Positions 7,058 through 14,295 of a DNA stretch of 64,000 nucleotides are shown in pieces. The notes beneath the pieces were generated by a model. That model did not search any database and had not been told where the DNA came from. It was given only the letters and a program-made list of their open reading frames with translations. Position numbers and translations under genes: made by a program. Position 1 is the stretch's first letter; each line of letters begins with the position of its first letter. Source of the DNA: Actinoplanes oblitus (lineage in GTDB: Bacteria > Actinomycetota > Actinomycetes > Mycobacteriales > Micromonosporaceae); assembly GCF_030252345.1 (NCBI RefSeq), contig NZ_CP126980.1, forward strand, positions 2,309,501 to 2,373,500. The letters run 5' to 3'.

Positions 7058-9511
7058 TCAGGGCTGGTCCGGCTGACGGGGTTGCGGGACGCCGTTGCCG
7101 TTGGCGGGCGGGTCGACCGGGTCCGGGCGGCGCCAGATCTCGTGGCCGGAAGGCGTCCCGCCGGTGGCGGCGCCGTTGCCGTTGCCGGCCGGGACGTCGG
7201 CGGCGACCTCCAGGACGACCGGCTCCGGGACGTGGCGGGCGGGCAGCGCGACGGTGAGGCGGCCGTGGCCGCGGTGGGCGGCGAGGGCGGCGCGGTGGTA
7301 GCTCTCCACCTCGGCGAGGAACTGGTCGTCGGCGTAGACCGAGCCGTCGACCAGCGGGCCGGGGCGGCCCTCCAGGACCGCGACGACGTCCTCGCCGGTC
7401 AGCGTCTTGTGGGTTTCCAGGGCGTGCGCCAGGGCCAGCACCTGCCGCCGGTTCTCCTTGAGGATGGCGACCGCCCGCTCCAGCATCTCGCCGAGGCTGT
7501 CCTCGATCCGGTCGGCCAGGGCGCGCCGGGCGCTCAGGTCGTTCCTCTCGCCCTTGGGCGGGCCGCCGGGGGTGCCGGTGCCGAGGCGGGTGGAGGCGGC
7601 GTACGACGAGACCGTCGAGCCCATGCCCCAGACGCCCTCCATGTTGGTGGCCACCGCTGTCGCCTGCTCCAGGTCGCCGGAGACGCCGGAGGAGCTGTCG
7701 CCGTCGAAGAACATCCGCTCCCCGGCCAGCGACGCCAGCGACACCAGGATGTCCGACTCGTAGTGGCTGCGCCAGGTGGTGAACTGGTCCTCCGGCGGGA
7801 TGCTGGCCACCATGCCGAGGTACCCGCTGCCCTTCTCGATGGTGGCGATGTCGATCTCCATGTGGTGCCGGGTCCGGTACGCCACCACCGCGTGACACGC
7901 CTCGTGCACCGCCACCGCGTGCCGCTCCCGCTCGATGTACTCGACGTTCTCCGCCGGGCCGAGCTCCTTGAGCTGCTTGGCCTTGATGATGTCGCGCCAG
8001 GTGATGGTGTCCCGGTCGTCGCGGATCGCGGTGATCAGCGCCTCGTTCACCATGTCCTTGATGGTCGCGCCGGTCGCGTACGGCGTGATCGTCGCCAGCT
8101 TGTCGATCTGCTCGTCGTCCAGCTCGTGCTTCACCTTGGCGAGGTAGCCCTGGTAGGTGCGCACCCGGCCGGCCTTGCTCGGGTAACCGACCTTGTAGAT
8201 CCGGTCGATCCGGCCCGGCCGCAGCAGCGCCTCGTCGAGCGCCTCCGGCAGGTTGGTCGCCATCATCACCAGGATCCGGTACTTCGGCGGCGGCTTGGGG
8301 CGCATGCCGAGCGCGCGGCGGACGTGCCGGTTCACGAAGCCGCGCGGCTTCTTCAGCCCGGACAGCTCGGTGAGCAGGGCCTCCAGGGTGCCCATGCCGC
8401 CACCGCCGCCCATCCCGCCGCCGTACATCATCGCCTCCCGGGCCAGCTCCCAGCGGGACTGCTCGGACAGGTACGACATGCCGTTGCACCCGGTGTGGCG
8501 GAAGCTGCCGCGCGGGAAGCCGGGGCCGCCCTGCGCCAGCGCACCCCGGTTGCCCAGCGAGTCCGCCTCGTCGAAGAAGACGATCACGCCGCCGTAGCGG
8601 AGGGCGAGTTTGCGCAGCTTGCGGAAGAGTCCCTTGACCTTCAGCACGCCGACGCCGAAGAACATGTTGATGAACGCGCCCGGGTCGACGAACACGTACG
8701 GCCGGCCGGTCTCGCCGGCCACCGCCTCGGCCATCAGTGTCTTGCCGGTGCCGGGCGGCCCCCAGAGCAGGATGCCGCCGGGCACGTAACCGCCCTGCCC
8801 CTCGATCGCCTCCGGGCGTTCCAGGTAGACGATGTTCTCCTTGACCCGGTCGAGCACGTGGTCCTGGCCCCACACGTCGGTGAACCGGGTCTTCACGTCG
8901 TCCGGGTAGTAGACCTCGACGCCGCCCCGGGACAGGAACCAGAAGATCGCCGCGAACTGCCCGACCGCGATGAACATGATGAAGATGACCTGGATGAACA
9001 TCGGCGCCGCCGACCACAGCAGGGCCGGGATCTGGAACAGCGCCATGGCCGGCGAGGTGTCCAGCGCCGAGGCCAGCACCAGCGCCACGATCGCCAGGAA
9101 CAGCAGCCACTTGAAGACCCGGATCAGCCGGTACCGGGTCCAGTCGGAGAACATCCGGTGGGTGAGCCGCTCCACGCCGCCGAAGATGCCGTGCGTCCAC
9201 ATCCGGTGGTACCAGGAGACGTGCTCGCTGATCAGGTAGTGCAGCTGGCGCAGCACCTCGATGCCGGCCAGCACCAGGATGGTGAGGCCGGAGCCGCTGT
9301 GCAGCCGGGCGTACATCGCGTCCTGGAACGGCAGGATCGGGTTGTCCGCCATGTCGGTCCACACCAGCGCGAACCAGGCCACGGTGAAAAGCAGCAGGAA
9401 CTTGATCCGGTCCCAGAACGGGAGCTTCTTGCGGGTGGTGCGCTCCCGCTCCCGCGGGCCCTCGTCCGGTGGGCGCAGGCCCTCGGTCTCGATCCGTGCC
9501 GGAGCCGTCAT
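7058..9511 (-). CDS. Membrane-bound FtsH-like AAA+ zinc metalloprotease (817 aa)
   Basis: The N-terminus is cytoplasmic and basic, with four predicted membrane helices between residues about 36 and 193. An AAA+ module follows: Walker A GPPGTGKT (251-258), pore motif FFGVG (285-289), Walker B VIVFFDEAD, second region of homology ATNLPEALDEALLRPGRIDR. The M41 peptidase part has the zinc motif HEACH (536-540) and the third ligand Asp in GDLEQAT (about 613). It should be a processive membrane protease. It differs from housekeeping FtsH in its multi-helix N-terminus, about 60 extra residues between Walker B and the arginine-finger region including GGGMGGGGGMG, and a Gly/Asn/Pro-rich tail. The ATG overlaps the stop of the upstream lipoprotein gene, so the two are probably made together. 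Confidence 0.85.
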   Translation of the reverse strand: MTAPARIETEGLRPPDEGPRERERTTRKKLPFWDRIKFLLLFTVAWFALVWTDMADNPILPFQDAMYARLHSGSGLTILVLAGIEVLRQLHYLISEHVSWYHRMWTHGIFGGVERLTHRMFSDWTRYRLIRVFKWLLFLAIVALVLASALDTSPAMALFQIPALLWSAAPMFIQVIFIMFIAVGQFAAIFWFLSRGGVEVYYPDDVKTRFTDVWGQDHVLDRVKENIVYLERPEAIEGQGGYVPGGILLWGPPGTGKTLMAEAVAGETGRPYVFVDPGAFINMFFGVGVLKVKGLFRKLRKLALRYGGVIVFFDEADSLGNRGALAQGGPGFPRGSFRHTGCNGMSYLSEQSRWELAREAMMYGGGMGGGGGMGTLEALLTELSGLKKPRGFVNRHVRRALGMRPKPPPKYRILVMMATNLPEALDEALLRPGRIDRIYKVGYPSKAGRVRTYQGYLAKVKHELDDEQIDKLATITPYATGATIKDMVNEALITAIRDDRDTITWRDIIKAKQLKELGPAENVEYIERERHAVAVHEACHAVVAYRTRHHMEIDIATIEKGSGYLGMVASIPPEDQFTTWRSHYESDILVSLASLAGERMFFDGDSSSGVSGDLEQATAVATNMEGVWGMGSTVSSYAASTRLGTGTPGGPPKGERNDLSARRALADRIEDSLGEMLERAVAILKENRRQVLALAHALETHKTLTGEDVVAVLEGRPGPLVDGSVYADDQFLAEVESYHRAALAAHRGHGRLTVALPARHVPEPVVLEVAADVPAGNGNGAATGGTPSGHEIWRRPDPVDPPANGNGVPQPRQPDQP

Positions 9512-10176
9512 CACTTGCTCCTCACCGTGAAGGATGTGGCGATGGTGTCCAGTTGCTCGGTGCGCTCCCGGTAACAGCTCGTGGAGCACCTGATGAAGAG
9601 CAGGTAGAGCCGGTCGGCGGTGTTGTTGACCAGAGCGGTCAGGTCGAAGGTGTGCATCACCCCGGTGATCTCGTAGTTGTAGACCACCCGGACCCCGTGG
9701 GTGCCGTCGGACGGGGTGAGCACCTCGTCGCTGAGCAGTTCGAACCCGGTCAGCTGGGTGTTGGCCGCCTGCGCCTCGCGGGCGTCCTCGGTGACCGGCA
9801 GGAACATGTCGCGGAGCATGTCCAGCGACACCGCGTTCTGCTGCGGCTCGGTGAGCTGGGCGACCCGCGCGTAGACGATCGGCTCGTCGGTGACGTCGCT
9901 GGTGGTCAGGTGCACCGGGTCGGGGATCGCGGCGGCGTCGTAGGCGACCGACCACCACATCCGCTGCCGGATCGCCGAGGACGCCGAGTTCGGGTTCGAC
10001 CCGGTCAGGTAGTCGTCGAGGTCACCGGTCGGGAGCTGGTGCCAGTCGTGCGGGACCTTGAAGTACGTCTTCTGCTCGGCATTCTTGACGTAGGTGTACT
10101 CCGGAGCCGCACATCCCACGGTGACCGCCGCGACGGTGATCACCGCCGCTCCCCAGTGGATCGCTCGCTTCAGCAC
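9511..10176 (-). CDS. Putative lipoprotein, partner of the FtsH-like protease (221 aa)
   Basis: It starts at a GTG (VLKRAIHWGAAV); an alternative GTG lies three codons upstream at 10185. A hydrophobic signal sequence ends in VTVGC, an acceptable but not ideal lipobox, followed by AAPEYTYV. The rest is a soluble extracytoplasmic domain with alternating beta segments (YFKVPHDWHQLP, GVRVVYNYEI, RLYLLFIRCSTSCYRE). No family was recognised. Its stop overlaps the protease start in a TGATG arrangement, so a role as adaptor or substrate-recognition partner of the membrane protease is a reasonable inference. Two cysteines near the C-terminus (CSTSC) could form a disulfide. Confidence 0.7.
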   Translation of the reverse strand: MLKRAIHWGAAVITVAAVTVGCAAPEYTYVKNAEQKTYFKVPHDWHQLPTGDLDDYLTGSNPNSASSAIRQRMWWSVAYDAAAIPDPVHLTTSDVTDEPIVYARVAQLTEPQQNAVSLDMLRDMFLPVTEDAREAQAANTQLTGFELLSDEVLTPSDGTHGVRVVYNYEITGVMHTFDLTALVNNTADRLYLLFIRCSTSCYRERTEQLDTIATSFTVRSK

Positions 10177-10368
10177 TGGCAACACCGCCCTGAACGCACC
10201 GTCCGTGCTAGCAGTATCACCCCGAGTTGTTACGCGATGGTGCCCTCGTCTTCGTATTCGGGACCTTGTGTTTTCCCGGCTCACCCCATAAATCGTCCAA
10301 TGTCCTTCAAATGACGTGGCACCGGCCGATGGGTGCCGGCCGGCGCTACGGTGGACCGGGTGGACAGG

Positions 10369-10899
10369 ATGCCCAAACTGACCCCGGTGGAGTGGGCTCG
10401 GCGGGTCCGCGCCGAGCGTGACAACCGTCGCCAGGAGAGCGCCGACGCCCGGGCGCTGGCGCGACTCGACCGCCTCGGACCGGACTGGTTCCTGGTGGAC
10501 CTGCCGCCCGGCCCGGGTTTCCTGGCGATCGGCCCCGGCGGTACCTACGCGGTGACGGTGGCCGACCACGGCCGCTCCCGGGTCCTGATCGTCGGCGACA
10601 CCGTGCAGATCGGTGGCCGGCGTCCGCCGCACGTGATCGACGCCCGGCTGACCGCCCGCCGCACCGCCGAGGCGCTCTCCGCCGCCCTGGGGCGGGCCGT
10701 GCCGGTCACGCCGGTGCTCACGTTCATCGGGTCCGGGGTGATCAGCTTCCACGGCCTGCCCCGGGAGTGCCTGATCGCCACCGACCGGGAGCTGGACCGC
10801 CTGCTGCTGGCCGGCGGCGCCCGGCTCAGCCCGGCCACGGTCCGGAAGATCGCCGACCTGGCGGAGGAGCAGTCCCGGGCCTGGTCGGCCGGCCGCTGA
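10369..10899 (+). CDS. NERD-like domain protein lacking visible catalytic residues (176 aa)
   Basis: The middle of the protein (FLAIGPGGTYAVTVADHG, then VLIVGDTVQIGGRRPPHVIDAR, then AVPVTPVLTFIGSG) follows the layout of NERD (nuclease-related) domains: a core strand GPGGxxxV, a short repeat NGxxxP-like loop, and a later VxPVLxF strand. The catalytic Asp before the GPGG strand and the downstream Lys of active NERD nucleases are not visible, so this may be a non-catalytic relative. Starts at GTG 10333, GTG 10351 and ATG 10369 are all possible; 10369 was chosen because GGTGGA precedes it. The C-terminal tail (EEQSRAWSAGR) lies inside a tandem duplication shared with the downstream convergent gene end. 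Confidence 0.6.
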   Translation: MPKLTPVEWARRVRAERDNRRQESADARALARLDRLGPDWFLVDLPPGPGFLAIGPGGTYAVTVADHGRSRVLIVGDTVQIGGRRPPHVIDARLTARRTAEALSAALGRAVPVTPVLTFIGSGVISFHGLPRECLIATDRELDRLLLAGGARLSPATVRKIADLAEEQSRAWSAGR

Positions 10900-10961
10900 C
10901 GATCAGCGGCTGCTCACTCCGGCGCTGTCGGCCGGCCACGGATGATCAGCGGCTGCTCACT
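10885..10961. repeat. 43-bp direct duplication spanning two convergent gene ends
   Basis: TCGGCCGGCC...GATCAGCGGCTGCTCACT occurs at 10885-10918 and again at 10928-10961 (34 aligned bases, about 4 differences, step 43). Copy 1 covers the last codons and stop of the NERD-like gene. Copy 2 runs into the last codons of the minus-strand regulator, including its stop. The convergent junction was therefore duplicated. Confidence 0.9.
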
Positions 10962-12045
10962 GCGGTGGCGGAGCCGTGGAGGCGCGGACGCGCAGCGACG
11001 GGCTGATCACCACCCGGTGCGCCGGGCGGTCCGGGTCGGCGAGCCGGTCGGCGACCAGGCGGACCGCGGCCCGGCCGATCGAGCGGCGCGGCGGGCGGAC
11101 CGCGGTGAGGGCCGGGCTGAACAGGCCGGCCACCTCGTCGTCGTAGGCCACCACGGAGAGCTGCCCGGGCACCGCGATCCGGCGCTCCTCGCAGCGCTGC
11201 ACCAGGGCGATCGCCTCCGGGTCGGCGTGCACCAGCAGCGCCGTCGTCCCGGTGGCCAGGCAGCGGTCCAGCACCTCGTCGAGGGCGGCCGCCGAGCCGG
11301 AGCTGCGCGCGTCCGGGATCTGCGCGTCGACGGTGCCGGCCACGTCCACCGCGCACTCGGCAGCGGCCTCCCGCCAGCCGCGATGCACGTGCGGGCGGGT
11401 CGGGCTGTTCGTCGCGAGGGCCACGCCGACCTTACGGTGGCCGAGTTCGACCAGGTGCCGGACGGCCATCGCGGCGCCCAGCGCGTGGTCGGTGACCACC
11501 GACTCCAGGGCCGTGTGGAACGGCCCGGTCGCCGCGGTGCGCTCCAGCAGCACCACCGGCAGCCCGGTGCCGGCCAGCCAGTCGACGGTGCGCCCGGCGG
11601 TCGGCACGTCCATCCGCGGCGCCACGATCAGCGCGTCGACGCCCTGGTCGACCAGCCGGAGCAGCTGCGGCTGATCATCCTCGGTCTTGTAGGACCCGCC
11701 GCGCAGCACGATCCGCATCTCGAGTTCGCGGGCCGCCTCCTCGGCGCCGCGGGCCACCGCCGGGTAGTAGTAGTCCAGCGACGGCACCAGCATCCCGAGC
11801 GCGGTGAGCTCCGGCTCGGCCGGCGCCGGTGGATCCTCCGCCGACGGCAGCGTCACCCCGCCGTGCACCCGCCGGACCAGGCCCTCCGCGGCCAGCTGGG
11901 CGATGTCGCGGCGGATCGTCACGGCGGCCGCGCCGAGCGTCGCGGTCAGGTCGGAGATCCGCAGCACGCCGTCCCGCCGCAACGCCTCCAGCAGCCGCGC
12001 CCGCCGGGTCTCCGGCAGCGGACCTCGCTTGTCCGATGTGTTCAC
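10957..12045 (-). CDS. DeoR-type HTH / LacI-type sensor hybrid transcriptional regulator (362 aa)
   Basis: GTG start with AAGGAG five bases upstream. Residues about 10-65 are a DeoR-like winged helix (RRARLLEALRRDGVLRISDLTATLG, then VTIRRDIAQLAAEGLVRRVHGG). Residues about 80-360 are a periplasmic-binding-protein type sensor as in LacI (ALGMLVPSLDYYYP, HLVELGHRKVGVAL, SVVAYDDEVAGLFSPALTAVRPP). Such hybrids typically repress sugar-catabolism operons and release DNA on binding a pathway sugar. The gene overlaps the end of the heparinase-like gene by 4 nt and faces the large uronate operon, so it is the likely local regulator. A candidate operator is GTGATC-N6-GATCAC at 14099-14116. The effector is unknown; an unsaturated disaccharide or uronate would fit. 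Confidence 0.88.
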   Translation of the reverse strand: MNTSDKRGPLPETRRARLLEALRRDGVLRISDLTATLGAAAVTIRRDIAQLAAEGLVRRVHGGVTLPSAEDPPAPAEPELTALGMLVPSLDYYYPAVARGAEEAARELEMRIVLRGGSYKTEDDQPQLLRLVDQGVDALIVAPRMDVPTAGRTVDWLAGTGLPVVLLERTAATGPFHTALESVVTDHALGAAMAVRHLVELGHRKVGVALATNSPTRPHVHRGWREAAAECAVDVAGTVDAQIPDARSSGSAAALDEVLDRCLATGTTALLVHADPEAIALVQRCEERRIAVPGQLSVVAYDDEVAGLFSPALTAVRPPRRSIGRAAVRLVADRLADPDRPAHRVVISPSLRVRASTAPPPQ

Positions 12046-14072
12046 CGCGGCTCCTTGACGGTCAGGTCGAGCGTACCGATCGGGCCGAGCCCGCTGACAT
12101 CGATCTCCAGCCGGGTCAGCCGATCGCCCCACACGTCGCTGAGCAGCGGATCGTCCAGCTCCCGCACGCTGATCCCGCACGGTACCGGTGGGTTCCAGCT
12201 CAGCCGCAGCACACCCGCGCCGTCCAGCGCCCGCACCTCGGCGTGCCCGTCGCCCAGGCTGACCGCACCGGCCAGCACCAGGTGGATCCGGGTCGGCAGG
12301 TCCGCGCCCGGTGCCAGCTCCCACTGATCAGTGACGGTCACCGTGCCTTCGGCACGATCGAGGCGGGCGGTCCGGCGCCAGGTCCGCACGCCGGCTTCCG
12401 GATAGGCGTCGGCGAGATCCAGGACCAGCTTCGCGTACGCCGGTCCGGCGCCCGTGCCGACGTCCCGGGCCCGGCACTCCCGCCCCGGCGCCTGCTCACT
12501 GCCCCGGATCTCCGGGACGTTGTGCCAGGAGCTGCGCATCATCCACAGCTCGTAGCGCCGTGGCCCGAACGTCTGCCCGGTATACGTCGGCCGCCCCGGA
12601 TCGACGAGCACCGGCACCCCGTTGAGGGCCACCACGAAGCTGCCCACGTCGTTGTGGTTGTGGTTCTCGTCGTTGTGCCCGCCCTTGACCGCGAGCGTCA
12701 GGCCGGCCGAGCTGCCGGCCGCCATCCGCGCGACGAGCACCTGCGTCGATGGCAGCCACACCTCCCGGGGCAGCCACGACTCACCGGCCGCCGGGGCGGT
12801 AGCCGCGGAGGAAGCGACCGCGGGCGGAGAGCCCGTGGAGGAAGGGGCCGCGGGGGAAGGGGCTGTGGAGGAACCGGTCGTGGGGGAAGGAGCCGCTGGG
12901 AGCGGGGCCGCCGGGGAAGGGGCCGCCTCGGCGGGCGACGCCGCGAGCCACTCGGGATCGGTCAGGGCTCGCAGCAGCCGGCCCAGCCCGTCGCTCTCGT
13001 GCGCCACCGGCGTGCCCGGCCGCCGCCGCGCCGCGGCGTGCGCGAGCGCCGCCGGGTCACCGGCCCGCCGGGCGTCCCGGTGCAGCGCCTGCCACGGCTG
13101 GTCGCCGGTGGGGCGGGCCGGGCAGTCGGCGAAGTTCACGTACCAGGGGCCGCCCAGGTGCATCCGGTGCGGGAACGCCACCGTCTCGCGCAGCACCGGG
13201 ACCGGCGTGGCGCTGAGCACCCCGGCCGAGGCGTACGCCAGCACGTCCAGGGCTTCGAGCAGCCGGCCCGCCCCGTTCCACCAGTACGCGTAGCCCTCGT
13301 CGATCGCGCCGTCCGGGGGCAGCGCCGCCACGAACCTGTCGATCCCCTCGATCACGAGCCGGACCAGCTCGTCCCGCCGCTCGCCGGCCTCGACCAGTTG
13401 CAGCGCCGCCACCAGCACGTTCCCGTGGATCCACGGGTTCCAGTTGTGCACGTCACCGTCGATCCCGAGCCACTGCCAGTCCCGCCGCCGCTCGAACGGC
13501 AGCAGCACCCGGCGCTCCACCTCCCACCGGATTCGCGCGCGCACGCCCGCCGCCCGCTCGTCCAGTGGCGCACCGAGCAGGTGGTCGATCCACGCCAGGT
13601 CGGCGGCCACCTCGCCGGCGCCGAGATCGAGACAGGGATCGGTGACCGTCGGCACCACGGCGCCGTGCCGCTCGAACGTGTCGTCGTGCGCCGGCCAGCA
13701 CCAGCTGCTCTGCTCGCACCACAGGGTCACCCCGTCGGCCACCTCGTCCAGCCAGCGCTCGTCGAGGGTGACGGCGGCCAGCACCGCGGCCCGGCCGACC
13801 CGCTCGTGCCGGGCCCAGACGACCTGCTCGTAACCGTCCCGGTCGCCGTCCCGGAAGAACCTGGCGTAACCGCTGGCCAGCGGCACCGGCCAGGGGGACC
13901 GGAGGTCGCCGGCGGCGCGGGAGCGCAGGGCGGCCAGCGTCGCGGCGTCCGGGGCGGCCCAGGTCGCGCGGTCGGTGGCCGGTGGCACCGGCAGGCAGCG
14001 GCCGGGCGGGCGCAGCAGACCCGGCCGGACGGCTGGCCACGCCTGCGCCAGGGGCCCGGTGAACGGGCTCAT
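12042..14072 (-). CDS. Heparinase II/III-family protein, probable uronate polysaccharide lyase (676 aa)
   Basis: N-terminal (alpha/alpha)-barrel region (DVHNWNPWIHGNVLVAALQLVEAGERR) followed by the heparinase II/III C-terminal beta-sandwich. The signature GGHNDENHNHNDVGSF sits at about residue 465 and is typical of PL12/PL15/PL17-like enzymes. The family cleaves uronic-acid polysaccharides by beta-elimination, leaving 4,5-unsaturated uronates, the substrate of the GH88 enzyme encoded opposite. No signal peptide is evident, so it may act on imported oligomers. Residues about 374-430 are an Ala/Ser/Pro/Thr-rich low-complexity insertion (repeated APSPAAP-like units) between the two domains, unusual for the family and probably a repeat expansion. 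The substrate (chondroitin, hyaluronan, heparinoid or alginate) is not resolved. Confidence 0.82.
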   Translation of the reverse strand: MSPFTGPLAQAWPAVRPGLLRPPGRCLPVPPATDRATWAAPDAATLAALRSRAAGDLRSPWPVPLASGYARFFRDGDRDGYEQVVWARHERVGRAAVLAAVTLDERWLDEVADGVTLWCEQSSWCWPAHDDTFERHGAVVPTVTDPCLDLGAGEVAADLAWIDHLLGAPLDERAAGVRARIRWEVERRVLLPFERRRDWQWLGIDGDVHNWNPWIHGNVLVAALQLVEAGERRDELVRLVIEGIDRFVAALPPDGAIDEGYAYWWNGAGRLLEALDVLAYASAGVLSATPVPVLRETVAFPHRMHLGGPWYVNFADCPARPTGDQPWQALHRDARRAGDPAALAHAAARRRPGTPVAHESDGLGRLLRALTDPEWLAASPAEAAPSPAAPLPAAPSPTTGSSTAPSPAAPSSTGSPPAVASSAATAPAAGESWLPREVWLPSTQVLVARMAAGSSAGLTLAVKGGHNDENHNHNDVGSFVVALNGVPVLVDPGRPTYTGQTFGPRRYELWMMRSSWHNVPEIRGSEQAPGRECRARDVGTGAGPAYAKLVLDLADAYPEAGVRTWRRTARLDRAEGTVTVTDQWELAPGADLPTRIHLVLAGAVSLGDGHAEVRALDGAGVLRLSWNPPVPCGISVRELDDPLLSDVWGDRLTRLEIDVSGLGPIGTLDLTVKEPR

Positions 14073-14098
14073 CGCACCACCCCCGTCGATGATCGATC

Positions 14099-14116
14099 GT
14101 GATCGTATCAGATCAC
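14099..14116. promoter_or_regulatory. Candidate operator of the uronate locus
   Basis: GTGATC-GTATCA-GATCAC is a perfect inverted repeat with 6-bp arms, 27 bp upstream of the heparinase-like start and 109 bp before the first plus-strand TTGACA. Its place in the divergent spacer makes it a good site for the adjacent DeoR/LacI hybrid. Assignment is inference; no second copy was seen. Confidence 0.4.
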
Positions 14117-14224
14117 TTCGGCGACCATGGATGCCTGCGTGACGACCTCCTCTGGCGTTTGTTGCAGCAAAACACCAGGTAGGTAAGGCGGATCGCTTCT
14201 GAGCGCATCAGTTCGTGGAAGACA

Positions 14225-14254
14225 TTGACATGCGCGATTATGAGCGTTTAACGT
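14225..14254 (+). promoter_or_regulatory. Putative promoter of the uronate-utilisation operon
   Basis: A consensus -35 TTGACA (14225-14230) is followed after 18 bp by TAACGT (14249-14254), which keeps the key T-A-T positions of a -10 box. The GTG start of the DUF2264 gene follows 42 bp later. TGAGCG occurs twice nearby (14199 region and within the spacer) and may be a regulator half-site. Confidence 0.45.
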
Positions 14255-14295
14255 CCTCGCAACCGAGCCGTCCGCTCCATTCCGGAGAGTGCCGC

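Noticed and set aside
14215..14295. Longer start for the DUF2264 protein at 14215
   Set aside because: The extension contains the likely promoter elements and matches nothing typical of the family.
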